Origin: VFMC01 sp044238435
GTDB lineage: Bacteria; Actinomycetota; Acidimicrobiia; Acidimicrobiales; Ilumatobacteraceae
Assembly (NCBI GenBank): GCA_044238435.1
Contig: JBIIDH010000062.1
Coordinates: forward strand, 1-20,500
DNA: 20,500 nt
Direction: 5' to 3'
The notes beneath the pieces are model-generated. The model worked only from the letters and a program-made list of their open reading frames with translations. It was not told the origin of the DNA and searched no databases. A program made the position numbers and the translations under genes. Of the stretch, positions 1 to 7,248 are shown in pieces (the first letter of the stretch is position 1; every line of letters begins with the position of its first letter).

Positions 1-428
1 CGCTCGACGGGGTGGCCGCCATCCTCTACCGCACGGGCGACGACTTCCAGGGCCTGCACAGCGACCGCGAGATGCGCTGGCTCGACGACACCCTCATCGC
101 CATCGTGGTGCTGGGCCAACGCCGGCCGTTCGTCTTCCGGCCCCGGGCACCGCTGGCCGAGGTGGTGGAACGAGTGCCCGCCGGCAGCGGCCCCGACGAC
201 ATCGTGCTGCTGCCCGGCGAGGGTGACCTGCTGGTGATGGGCGGCACCTGTCAGCGCACCTGGCTGCACGGCGTGCCGGCGGCCGACACCCCGAATCCGC
301 GCATCTCGCTGACGTGGCGCTGGACCAGCCGGCGCGGCCGACCCGACACGAACCCCGGCTACTTCGACGGCCGTCAGTTCAGCGACCGACCCCGCCAACC
401 AGGCACGCGTCGGGCCAAGGGTCACTGA
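1..428 (+). CDS. AlkB-type 2-oxoglutarate/Fe(II) dioxygenase, 3' part (5' end outside window)
   Basis: The reading frame enters from the left edge (first whole codon at 3) and gives about 141 C-terminal residues. Counting visible residues, it shows the iron-binding H19-x-D21 in GLHSDRE, a distal His89 in TWLHGVP and the arginines of PRISLTWR (R100, R106) that in this family bind 2-oxoglutarate and shape the active site. The pattern LGQRRPFVFRPR followed by GEGDLLVMGG is typical of AlkB/ALKBH2-3 enzymes, which oxidatively remove alkyl groups from nucleic-acid bases in the cytoplasm. The N-terminal nucleotide-recognition part is missing because of the window edge. The stop lies 4 nt before the next gene, so it probably heads or belongs to an operon with the ArsA-like pair. 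Family assignment is strong; whether the substrate is DNA or RNA cannot be seen. Confidence 0.87.
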   Translation, partial: LDGVAAILYRTGDDFQGLHSDREMRWLDDTLIAIVVLGQRRPFVFRPRAPLAEVVERVPAGSGPDDIVLLPGEGDLLVMGGTCQRTWLHGVPAADTPNPRISLTWRWTSRRGRPDTNPGYFDGRQFSDRPRQPGTRRAKGH

Positions 429-432
429 CGAG

Positions 433-1410
433 GTGCCGCACGCTGCCGATACCCTCCCGCGGGTGGAACCCTCCTGGCTCGGCGAGGCGCGTGTGCTCAT
501 CGTGGCCGGCAAGGGCGGTGTCGGCTCCAGCACCGTCGCAGCCGCCGCCGCGTTGCTGGCTGCACGCGACGGCGCCGACGTGTTGCTGGTGGCGGTCGAC
601 GGCAAACCCGGGCTGGGGCCGCTGCTCGGTGGGCCGCCGCTCACACCCGACGAGCAGGTGCTGCGCACCCTGCGCGGCAAGGGTCGGGTGCGCGGTCGCA
701 CGGTGCCGCCCGAACAGGCCTTCGGCGACTACCTCGAACTGAAGGGAGTGGCCGGACTGGTGCGGCGCGCCGCCTCCGCCGCCTCGCTCGACATGGTGGC
801 CGGCTCCACACCCGGCCTCGAGCACCTGCTGGTGCTGGGCAAGATCAAAGAACTCGAGCGCACGAAGGCGGCCGACCTCATCGTGGTCGAGGCTCCGCCT
901 GCGGGACACGCCGCTCCGTTCATCCGCTCGGCCCGGGCCCTGCAGCAGGTGGTGGCCAGCGGACCGGTCCGCGACCAGGCCGACGAGGTGGCGGCCATGC
1001 TGGCCGACTCGACTCGCGCCCAGGCACTGCTCGTCACCCTCGCCGAGGAGACCCCGGTGAACGAGGTGATCGAGTTGGCCTACGAGGTGGAGGAAGACCT
1101 CGGTCTGGCGCTGGCGCCGCTGGTGGTGAACGCCTGCTGGCCCGACCGGCCGGGCCTTGCCGTCACCCCGACAGCCGCAGCGAAGCGCAGCGGCGTCAGC
1201 CTGTCAGCCACCGACCGCGCCGCACTCGCCGAATCGAGCGGGTTCGGTGCAGCACGTCTGGCCGTTCAGCGCGAGCAACTGGCCCGACTCGACTCCGATC
1301 TGCCGCTTCGGCGCATTGCGCTCCCCCGACTGGCCACACCACGCCTCTCGCCGGCGCACCTCGACACGCTGGCCGATGCGCTGGCCCTGCCCCCGGTGGT
1401 GGCGCAGTGA
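433..1410 (+). CDS. ArsA/Get3-like ATPase subunit 1, with degenerate P-loop
   Basis: This 325-residue protein belongs to the ArsA/Get3 (anion-transporting ATPase) family. Its order and length resemble the first member of the actinobacterial pair known from Mycobacterium tuberculosis as Rv3679/Rv3680. The P-loop at residues 26-34 reads GKGGVGSST: the deviant-Walker signature lysine (K27) is present, but the canonical P-loop lysine is Ser32. The switch II/Walker B region reads VVEAPPAGHA, with Glu153 where the family has Asp (DTAPTGHT). Family features such as GKIKE (136-140) are intact, so this is not a random pseudogene. The GTG start at 433 is 4 nt after the AlkB stop, with AAGGG about 11 nt upstream. 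Its stop overlaps the start of subunit 2. By family knowledge it should be a cytosolic dimeric ATPase. I infer it is a catalytically impaired partner in a heterodimer. Confidence 0.85.
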   Translation: MPHAADTLPRVEPSWLGEARVLIVAGKGGVGSSTVAAAAALLAARDGADVLLVAVDGKPGLGPLLGGPPLTPDEQVLRTLRGKGRVRGRTVPPEQAFGDYLELKGVAGLVRRAASAASLDMVAGSTPGLEHLLVLGKIKELERTKAADLIVVEAPPAGHAAPFIRSARALQQVVASGPVRDQADEVAAMLADSTRAQALLVTLAEETPVNEVIELAYEVEEDLGLALAPLVVNACWPDRPGLAVTPTAAAKRSGVSLSATDRAALAESSGFGAARLAVQREQLARLDSDLPLRRIALPRLATPRLSPAHLDTLADALALPPVVAQ

Positions 1411-2531
1411 CCGCCTCCACCACGCAACCGACGGGTCTGGCCGGGGTGCTCGAGGCCGATCTGCTGGTGACGTGCGGCCCGGGCGGCGTGGGCAAGACCA
1501 CCACGGCCGCTGCACTCGGTCTCGCCGCCGCCCGCGCCGGCAGGCGCGTGGTCGTGGTCACCATCGACCCGGCCCGACGCCTGGCCGATGCACTCGGTGT
1601 CGACGCTGCGGCGTCGAACGAACCGCATCTGGTCGCCGGCGCCGTCGACGGGCCGGGTTCGTTCTCGGCGCTCATGCTCGACGCCGAGCGCACGTTCGAC
1701 GAACTGATCCGCAACAACGCCGGCGACGCAGCCGAACGCATCCTCGGCAACCGCGTGTACCGCAGCATCGCCGGTTCGCTGTCGGGCGCGCAGGAGTACA
1801 TGGCCATCGAGCGCCTGCACCAGTTGCACCACAGCGGCGACTACGACCTGGTGGTCATCGACACACCTCCGTCGCGCCACGCCATCGATGTGCTCGAGGC
1901 ACCCGACCGGTTGGTGCGGTTCCTCTCGAACCCCGTCTACCGCACCCTCACCCTGCCCACACGTTCGTTCGCCAAGGTCACCCACGCCGCCACCAGTGCG
2001 TTCCTGTGGACCGTGAAGCGACTGGCGGGCCCGGCCATCGTGGAGGACACGATCGAGTTCTTCCGCTCGCTGTCGGGCATGGAGGACGGCCTGCGCACCC
2101 GCGCCGCCGAGATGGCCGCCGAACTGCGCGCCGACACCACGGCGTTCGTCCTGGTGTCGAGCCCGCGTGCCGAGGCCATCGACGAGGCGTCGTTCCTCGC
2201 CACTGCGCTGCACGACGGCGGCTTCCACCTCGGTGGTGTCGTCGTGAACCTGCTGCACCCGCTGCCGCCGCCGTTGTCCGACGAGTTGGTCGCCGCCTTC
2301 CACGGCGGCGACCTCGACGGCCCCCTGGCCGAGCAGGTGGCGTACCACCTCGACCTGCTCGCACTCGCCGAGGCCGAGCGGACCGAGATGAACACGCTGT
2401 TGGCGCTTGCCGGTGACGCGACGGTACGCACCGTGCCGCTGCTCGATCACGATGTGCACGATCTCGCCGCCCTGGGCGAACTGGGCGCGCTGCTCACGGC
2501 CGCCGACTCGCCGCGCCGTCGGCGTCGCTAA
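1407..2531 (+). CDS. ArsA/Get3-like ATPase subunit 2
   Basis: This 374-residue protein is the second member of the ArsA-like pair. The P-loop (residues 24-31) reads GPGGVGKT: the canonical lysine K30 is present, while the signature position is Pro25. Walker B/switch II is intact as IDTPPSRHAIDVL (D152). Other family segments are visible: VTIDPARRLADALG (52-64), a Met/Asp-rich loop with RTFDELI, and SLSGAQEYMAIERL (124-137). The GTG start overlaps the preceding stop as GTGA, indicating translational coupling and a likely 1:1 complex. Mycobacterial relatives are described as Get3-like ATPases linked to stress tolerance; no arsenite-binding cysteine cluster is evident, so an arsenite-pump role is unlikely. 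Client proteins cannot be read from the sequence. Confidence 0.87.
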   Translation: MTASTTQPTGLAGVLEADLLVTCGPGGVGKTTTAAALGLAAARAGRRVVVVTIDPARRLADALGVDAAASNEPHLVAGAVDGPGSFSALMLDAERTFDELIRNNAGDAAERILGNRVYRSIAGSLSGAQEYMAIERLHQLHHSGDYDLVVIDTPPSRHAIDVLEAPDRLVRFLSNPVYRTLTLPTRSFAKVTHAATSAFLWTVKRLAGPAIVEDTIEFFRSLSGMEDGLRTRAAEMAAELRADTTAFVLVSSPRAEAIDEASFLATALHDGGFHLGGVVVNLLHPLPPPLSDELVAAFHGGDLDGPLAEQVAYHLDLLALAEAERTEMNTLLALAGDATVRTVPLLDHDVHDLAALGELGALLTAADSPRRRRR

Positions 2532-2534
2532 CAT
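2529..2534 (+). promoter_or_regulatory. Candidate -10 box for the amidohydrolase (leaderless)
   Basis: TAACAT fits TANNNT and ends 7 nt before the GTG at 2542. It overlaps the stop codon of the upstream ATPase gene. No clear -35 is visible. The spacing would put transcription start at or next to the start codon, giving a leaderless mRNA independent of the ATPase operon. Confidence 0.35.
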
Positions 2535-2541
2535 CCGCCTG

Positions 2542-3723
2542 GTGACCGTCGCTGCGCAGACCACCGGGCCCACCACGTATGCGGCGGGTCGTCGCATCAT
2601 CGACGTCGATGCCCACATCATGGAGCCCGCCGGGTGGCTGGCGTCGTACGCGCCGTCGGCCGTACGTGAGGTGCTGCCCGACGAGCACCTCGGCGACCAC
2701 GATCTGGCCGACCTGCTCGACGCCGCCCAGCGCGCCCTGCTGCACCGCAGTACCGACCAGGCCGAGCGCGAACGGGCGACGGCCGACTACATGACGATGG
2801 AGCGCAAGGGGTGGATGTCGCTCGGTGGCTGGGACCGCGCCGAGCGGGCCGTGGCACTCGACCGGCTGGGCTTCGAGCTGCAGGTGGTGTTCCCCACGGC
2901 CAGCTTCCCGCAGGTGCTCGCCTGCCCTGCCGACCAGCAGGTCGAAGCCATCCGGGCGATGAACCGCGGCCTGGCCGACTTCTGCACCGACCCGCGACTG
3001 TCGGCCACGGGCTATGTGCCGTTCCACCTCGGGCCCGACGTGGCGGTGGCGCTGGTGCACGAACTCGCCGAGCAGGGTGTCGGCGCGTTCCTCGTCGACT
3101 CGGTGCCGCGGCGCGGCGAGCGGGCGTTCTCGCACCCCGACTTCCACCCCGTGTGGGCGGCGATGGTGGAGGCCGAGCGTCCGGCCGTGCTGCACGTGGG
3201 CGCCGACGGCGGCTACCGGCCGGTGCCGCGGGCCGTGCTGAACAACGGCCGCGAGATGGGGCACGTGCGCTCCGACGCACCCGGCGATGCGCTGTCGTTC
3301 ACGGCCATCGGCTACCCCGCCGAGCTGTTCCTCGGTTCGCTCGTGTTCGACGGCGTGTTCGAGCGCTTCCCGCGACTGCGCGTCGGCATCACCGAACTCG
3401 GCGTGTCGTGGCTGCCGTCGTTCCTGCACATGATCGACACGGCCCACCGTTCGTTCCGCCGCATCCAGAACCTCGACCACCTCACGGTCAGGCCGTCGGA
3501 GTACGTGCGCCGCCAGGTGGTGGTGTCGCCGTTCGCCGGTGAAGACGTGGGTTGGGTGATCGAGCAGAGCGACCCGGCGTGTGTGGCCTTCTCGTCCGAC
3601 TACCCGCACCACGAGGGCACCGACGATCCCATCCGTCGCTTCGAGGCATCGATGACCCGCACCACCGCGGCGCACAAGGACCTGTTCTACGCGGGCAACG
3701 GCCGCCGCCTCCTCGGCGTCTGA
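2542..3723 (+). CDS. Metal-dependent amidohydrolase (amidohydrolase_2 / ACMSD-like TIM barrel)
   Basis: This 393-residue protein has the layout of amidohydrolase_2 (PF04909-type) proteins: an N-terminal strand motif IIDVDAHIMEP (D23, H25), a barrel His in VLHVGADGG (H218), an acidic residue in ITELGVSW (E285) and a C-terminal metal-ligand Asp in FSSDYPHHEG (D353). Relatives include decarboxylases and hydrolases such as aminocarboxymuconate-semialdehyde decarboxylase and many uncharacterised actinobacterial paralogs; the reaction cannot be fixed from sequence. I prefer GTG 2542 over further-upstream in-frame codons, because those lie inside the ATPase gene and the homologous part begins just after 2542. 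It follows the ArsA pair by 10 nt on the same strand but may have its own leaderless promoter. The DVDAH motif is not the form expected for L-fuconolactonase, so I do not link it to the fucose cluster. Confidence 0.82.
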   Translation: MTVAAQTTGPTTYAAGRRIIDVDAHIMEPAGWLASYAPSAVREVLPDEHLGDHDLADLLDAAQRALLHRSTDQAERERATADYMTMERKGWMSLGGWDRAERAVALDRLGFELQVVFPTASFPQVLACPADQQVEAIRAMNRGLADFCTDPRLSATGYVPFHLGPDVAVALVHELAEQGVGAFLVDSVPRRGERAFSHPDFHPVWAAMVEAERPAVLHVGADGGYRPVPRAVLNNGREMGHVRSDAPGDALSFTAIGYPAELFLGSLVFDGVFERFPRLRVGITELGVSWLPSFLHMIDTAHRSFRRIQNLDHLTVRPSEYVRRQVVVSPFAGEDVGWVIEQSDPACVAFSSDYPHHEGTDDPIRRFEASMTRTTAAHKDLFYAGNGRRLLGV

Positions 3724-3821
3724 GCGACCCCGGTTCTCACCCGGCTCTCACGCCACTCCAGTATCTCGTTCACGGCCCGGCCACACACTGCCTGTCGTCC
3801 CCCTTACGAACAGGAGCAGTG

Positions 3822-4319
3822 ATGAACGAGCAGAATGAGAATGTCGAGCCGAACGAGAACCTCGAGCCGAGCGATGCCGACGGCGCAGCCGCCGACGCGA
3901 TCGACGCGACGGCCGACGAGGTGATCGAGCTTCCCGAGATCGTCGAGGCCACCACCGATGACGAGATCGTCGAGGTCACCGCCATCGCCGACGACGAGGT
4001 GACCGCTGACGACGAGGCGACCGCTGACGCAACGGCGCAAGCCCCCGCCGTCGACGCGCCCGGCGTCGAGGCACCCGCGGCCGACACGGCCACGTCGACC
4101 GACAAGGCGAAGCGGCGCGTCGGTCGACTCGCTGCAGTGGCAGCCATCGCGGCGCTGCTCGGCATCGCCGGTGGTGCCGGCGCGATGGCCCTGCTCGGCG
4201 ACGGCGGGCACGGACGCGGTGGCCACGGCGGCCGCGGTGACAGCCACCAGATGGAGGCCGGCGGGCGCGGCGAGGGGCACGGCGGCGGCCATCACGGTGC
4301 CGACGACGGCCAGGACTGA
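3822..4319 (+). CDS. Single-pass membrane protein, acidic N-terminus and His/Gly-rich C-terminal tail
   Basis: I do not recognise a family. The 165-residue product has three parts. Residues 1-94 are low-complexity and very acidic (Asp/Glu/Ala/Thr with ADDE-type repeats). A basic patch KAKRRVGR (95-102) precedes one hydrophobic helix at about 103-126. A C-terminal tail (127-165) is made of Gly, His, Arg and Asp and contains six histidines (H130, 135, 142, 153, 157, 158). The basic patch on the N-terminal side predicts a cytoplasmic N-terminus and an exported tail that could bind divalent metal. ATG 3822 is chosen over the overlapping GTG 3819 because AGGAG at 3812-3816 is better spaced from it. 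It stands alone between two enzyme genes. Role unknown; metal binding is inference. Confidence 0.7.
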   Translation: MNEQNENVEPNENLEPSDADGAAADAIDATADEVIELPEIVEATTDDEIVEVTAIADDEVTADDEATADATAQAPAVDAPGVEAPAADTATSTDKAKRRVGRLAAVAAIAALLGIAGGAGAMALLGDGGHGRGGHGGRGDSHQMEAGGRGEGHGGGHHGADDGQD

Positions 4320-4361
4320 CGCCGCACGCCCCTGCCTGACAGATTGTGGCGGAGCATCTGC

Positions 4362-4367
4362 CAGAAT
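4362..4367 (+). promoter_or_regulatory. Weak candidate -10 box for the dehalogenase-like gene
   Basis: CAGAAT sits 7 nt before ATG 4375 and no ribosome binding site is visible before that start. It matches only four of six -10 consensus bases and lacks a spaced -35, so it rests mainly on analogy with the other leaderless starts in the window. Confidence 0.25.
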
Positions 4368-4374
4368 TGTCGCC

Positions 4375-5352
4375 ATGACCGTCCCGCCCAGCGTGCGCAC
4401 CCCCGACTCGAACTTCGATCACCTCGAGGGGTTCCCCCACCCTCCTCGGTACGTCGACCTCGACGGTCTGCGGATGCACTACGTCGACGTCGGCCCGGCC
4501 GACGGACCGCTGCTGCTGATGGTGCACGGCATGCCCACCTGGGCCTACCTCTACCGCGACGTCATCGCCACCATGGCTGCGGCCGGGTGGCGATGCATCG
4601 CGGTCGACCACATCGGGTTCGGCCGCTCCGACAAGGTGACCGACGAGTCGTGGTACTCCATCGCTCGGCACACGGCCAACCTCACCCGCTTCATCGAGAC
4701 ACTCGACCTGCGCGACATCACCCTGATGGTGCAGGACTGGGGCGGGCCCACCGGTCTCGCCCAGTACGCCGCGATGCCCGAGCGGTTCGTGCGGCTGGTC
4801 ATCATGAACACCTGGCTGCACCACGCCGACTACGAGTACTCGCCGGGCGTCCAGCAGTGGATCGCGCAGTGGGTGCCGGGTGGTCTGTTCGAGGCATCGA
4901 TCCCCGACACATTCACGCTGGGCGGCCTGATGGCCATGGCCACCGACCGCATCTCACCGCAGGACTCGATCTTCGTCGCCATCAGCGGCGGCACGCCCGA
5001 GTACCACGGCGATGCCGGTGCGGTGCAGCGCGCCTACGACGCGCCCTTCGCCGGCCTCGGGAGGGCGGGCATCGCCGGGCCGCGCCGGTTCCCGATGTGC
5101 ATCCCCCACCACGACCCGGTGGCCGGCAACGCCGCCGCGCAGGAGCAGCACTTCGCCGCGGTGAACGGCACCTCGCTGCCGGTGCACTTCATCTGGGGCG
5201 AGGCCGACACCGTGTTCACCGAGGCGTGGGGCCGGGCATGGGCCGCGATGATCCCGCACGCCACCTACGACGGCTTCGCCGACGCACGGCACTTCCTGCA
5301 GGACACCCACGGCGAGCGACTCGCCACCGCCCTGCTGCGCCGTATCGGCTGA
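4375..5352 (+). CDS. Haloalkane dehalogenase-like alpha/beta hydrolase (HLD-I type)
   Basis: This 325-residue alpha/beta hydrolase carries the haloalkane dehalogenase signature. The oxyanion-side motif is HGMPTW (51-56). The nucleophile is an aspartate, in VQDWGG (D121), followed by the Trp122 that stabilises halide in this family. The catalytic acid is D278 in WGEADTVF and the base is H306 in DARHFLQD. An acid after the late strand fits subfamily I (DhlA-like). Known members hydrolyse carbon-halogen bonds in the cytoplasm to an alcohol plus halide. The second halide-binding residue of the cap is not certain; W162 and W166 lie in the right area. The neighbour downstream is convergent, so it is probably transcribed alone. 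Natural substrates may be non-halogenated, since many environmental members are untested. Confidence 0.85.
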   Translation: MTVPPSVRTPDSNFDHLEGFPHPPRYVDLDGLRMHYVDVGPADGPLLLMVHGMPTWAYLYRDVIATMAAAGWRCIAVDHIGFGRSDKVTDESWYSIARHTANLTRFIETLDLRDITLMVQDWGGPTGLAQYAAMPERFVRLVIMNTWLHHADYEYSPGVQQWIAQWVPGGLFEASIPDTFTLGGLMAMATDRISPQDSIFVAISGGTPEYHGDAGAVQRAYDAPFAGLGRAGIAGPRRFPMCIPHHDPVAGNAAAQEQHFAAVNGTSLPVHFIWGEADTVFTEAWGRAWAAMIPHATYDGFADARHFLQDTHGERLATALLRRIG

Positions 5353-5362
5353 GCCGACCCGC

Positions 5363-5382
5363 CCGGGCTACCCGCGGCCCGG
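5363..5382. terminator. Possible hairpin between convergent genes
   Basis: CCGGGC at 5363-5368 pairs with GCCCGG at 5377-5382 around an 8-nt loop, between two genes that end facing each other. There is no T-run, so an intrinsic terminator is only a guess. Confidence 0.25.
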
Positions 5383-5386
5383 ACCG

Positions 5387-5409
5387 GTTACCCGGCCCAG
5401 TTACCCGGC
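5387..5409. repeat. Short direct repeat GTTACCCGGC x2
   Basis: GTTACCCGGC occurs at 5387-5396 and again at 5400-5409, a 13-bp period. A looser third copy (GGCTACCCGCGG) lies just upstream. The second copy includes the stop codon of the TauD-type gene. Probably a minor slippage product. Confidence 0.45.
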
Positions 5410-6288
5410 GTCGCCGACGCGCACGCTGTCCACACCATCGGTCGCGGTGACCGACACGCAGATGCTGGCGAGGGTGCGCTCCTCGTCGTACGGCCACGGG
5501 CGGCCGCGGTGCAGCGTGGCTCGCTCGTCCCACACCAGCACATCACCCGGCTGCCAGGCATGGGTGTACACCCGTTCGGGCTGGGTGCAGAACCCGATCA
5601 GGTCGTCGACGAGCTGCTGCGCCTCGTCGTCGGGCAGGCCGTTCACCCCGAAGGTGTGCGACGCCAGGTACAGCGCGCCCTGGCCGTTCACCGGGTTCAC
5701 CCACACCGATTTCCAGGCCTGGTCGGGGAAACGCTCCCGGTGCCGCTCGACCAGTACCGGCGACAGGTCGCGGCGCGAGTGCGCCAGCCGATGCCGGAAC
5801 ACCGCACCGTCAACCCTGGCCCGCAGCCCGGCGGGCAGGTCGCGCCACGCAGCGCGGGTGGAGCACAGCTGTGTCTCGCCGCCGGTGCTGCTGAGCACGC
5901 GCGCGGCCAGCACGTTGGCCAGGGCGGGTACCGGCAGGAAGATGCTGTCGGTGTGCCACAACTGGTTGCCCATCAGGTCGAGGGTGAGCAGGTCGTCGGG
6001 CGGGGCCACCGTGCCGTCGTCGCGCAGGTTGCTCACGTTCGCCATGCGCGGCGTGTCGCCCATCGTCCCGTACGAGCGGTCCTCCACCGGGCCGAACAGC
6101 GCACCGAAGCGCAGGTGCGCCGCATCGTCGAGCGACTGACCGCGGAACAGCAGCAGCGAGTGCTCTTCGAACGCGGCGCGCAGTGCCGGATAGAGATGCG
6201 TGGGCGCGACCTCGCGCATGTCGACGCCGTGCACCTCCACCCCGAAATCGGGGTGGAGCGGGGTGAGCGTCAGCGCCTCGTGGCTCAC
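5401..6288 (-). CDS. TauD/TfdA-family 2-oxoglutarate-dependent dioxygenase
   Basis: This 295-residue protein has the TauD/TfdA facial triad: H112-T-D114 in QLWHTDSIF, the distal His260 in ATLHRG and Arg271 in EERTL for 2-oxoglutarate. N-terminal family segments are also clear (GVEVHGVDMR at 16-25, HSLLLFRGQ at 43-51, FGPVEDRSYG). Relatives hydroxylate taurine, sulfonates, aryloxyacids or amino-acid-like acids; the substrate is not predictable here. GTG 6288 is chosen as start because it overlaps the upstream dehydrogenase stop as GTGA and begins the conserved TLTPLHPDFG segment. A much longer open frame continues through the upstream gene and beyond, but that part is an antisense or out-of-frame shadow. 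Translational coupling implies the oxygenase and dehydrogenase act on one substrate series. Confidence 0.88.
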   Translation of the reverse strand: MSHEALTLTPLHPDFGVEVHGVDMREVAPTHLYPALRAAFEEHSLLLFRGQSLDDAAHLRFGALFGPVEDRSYGTMGDTPRMANVSNLRDDGTVAPPDDLLTLDLMGNQLWHTDSIFLPVPALANVLAARVLSSTGGETQLCSTRAAWRDLPAGLRARVDGAVFRHRLAHSRRDLSPVLVERHRERFPDQAWKSVWVNPVNGQGALYLASHTFGVNGLPDDEAQQLVDDLIGFCTQPERVYTHAWQPGDVLVWDERATLHRGRPWPYDEERTLASICVSVTATDGVDSVRVGDAG

Positions 6289-7226
6289 GGCCGCAGGTGC
6301 ACCTTGATGGCACCGCTCGCCCGGTCGGCCGACACCCGGAACGCCTCGGCCGCGTCGTCGAGCGAGAAGGTGTGCGTCACCAGCGTGTCGGCCACGCTGT
6401 GGTCGGTGGCCAGCAGGTCGGCGGCTTCGCGGAAGTCGTCGTGGTCGTCGGCGTGCGAGTAGCCCATCGCCGGCACCAGCGACACTTCCTTGAACAGCAT
6501 CGTGTTGCCCATGTGCACCGGCCCCCAGATCATGCCGAACTCGAGCACCGTGCCGCCGGGCTGCGCCGCCGCGAAGCAGGCGTCGACGGTCTGCTGTGTG
6601 CACACCGCGTCGAACACCACCGGGTACGCGGAGTCGACCGGGCGATCGACCACGTGCGCGCCCAACGCTTCGGCGGCAGCGATCTGGTGCGGGTGGCGGG
6701 CGACGATGTGGGCCTCGACACCCCGGGCCCGCAAGGCGACGACTGTGAGCAGCCCGATCGACCCGGCACCCACCACCAGGGCGGTGCTGCCCGGCTGCGC
6801 CTTCGCCCGGCGAACACCGTGCCAGGCGATGGCCAGCGGCTCCACCAGCGCTGCGTCGGTCTCGCGGGCGCCTGCCGCCATGGGGTACACCCGCTGCGGA
6901 TCGACGTCGACGAACTCGGCCAGGCCACCGTTCACCGCCACGCCGTAGGCGGTGCTCCAACTGAGGCGGCACCCGTTCTGCACGCCGGTGGTGCAGGGCA
7001 CGCAGGTGCCGCACTCGCCCGTCGGGCGAACCGCCACCAACCGGCCGTCGGGTAGATAGCCGCCGAACTCGTGCCCCAGCGCGAACCCGCGCAGCCCGGC
7101 AGCCACCATGTGGTGATCGCTGCCGCAGATGCCCGCCTCGGCAACCCGCACCCGGGTGGGGCCGGCCGGCGGCGTGTCGATGTCGACGACCACCACCGCG
7201 CCGTCTTCGGGCACCACCGCTCGCAT
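6285..7226 (-). CDS. Zinc-dependent alcohol dehydrogenase (MDR superfamily)
   Basis: This 313-residue medium-chain dehydrogenase shows the catalytic-zinc ligand C34 in GICGSDHH, the GHE motif at 51-53, the four structural-zinc cysteines C72, C75, C78 and C86, and the Rossmann motif VVGAGSIG (151-158). It is somewhat shorter than the usual 340-350 residues because loops around 50-65 and the C-terminus are trimmed. Such enzymes oxidise a secondary alcohol or polyol with NAD(P) in the cytoplasm; the closest character is threonine/sorbitol dehydrogenase-like, substrate unknown. It is the first gene of a two-gene unit, and its stop overlaps the dioxygenase start. There is no Shine-Dalgarno sequence before ATG 7226. 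Instead a -10-like box lies 6 nt upstream, with a perfect inverted repeat just behind it. Confidence 0.87.
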   Translation of the reverse strand: MRAVVPEDGAVVVVDIDTPPAGPTRVRVAEAGICGSDHHMVAAGLRGFALGHEFGGYLPDGRLVAVRPTGECGTCVPCTTGVQNGCRLSWSTAYGVAVNGGLAEFVDVDPQRVYPMAAGARETDAALVEPLAIAWHGVRRAKAQPGSTALVVGAGSIGLLTVVALRARGVEAHIVARHPHQIAAAEALGAHVVDRPVDSAYPVVFDAVCTQQTVDACFAAAQPGGTVLEFGMIWGPVHMGNTMLFKEVSLVPAMGYSHADDHDDFREAADLLATDHSVADTLVTHTFSLDDAAEAFRVSADRASGAIKVHLRP

Positions 7227-7232
7227 TGCTCG

Positions 7233-7238
7233 ACCTTA
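7233..7238 (-). promoter_or_regulatory. -10 box of the dehydrogenase-dioxygenase unit (leaderless)
   Basis: Read on the minus strand, TAAGGT ends 6 nt before ATG 7226 and no ribosome binding site is present. This spacing places transcription start at the ATG. The -35 region (about TTCCCT) is poor and overlaps the inverted repeat at 7249-7264, as expected for a regulated promoter. Confidence 0.45.
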
Positions 7239-7248
7239 GAGCGCGGGG

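Noticed and set aside
433..2531. The ATPase pair as an arsenite efflux system.
   Set aside because: There is no cysteine metalloid site, no ArsB-type pump and no ArsR regulator nearby. The sequence type is the actinobacterial Get3-like pair.
1266..2621. A 451-codon open frame antisense to the two ATPase genes.
   Set aside because: It lies fully opposite two well-recognised genes, and its residues (His/Arg/Gly/Val-rich) are typical of an antisense shadow.
2542..3723. The amidohydrolase as the missing L-fuconolactonase of the fucose pathway.
   Set aside because: Its N-terminal motif and length fit the ACMSD-like group rather than fuconolactonases, and it lies about 5 kb away in another operon.
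3724..3821. CTCAC repeats in the gap before the membrane protein as a control element.
   Set aside because: Only two short copies with no symmetry and no link to a promoter box; consistent with chance.
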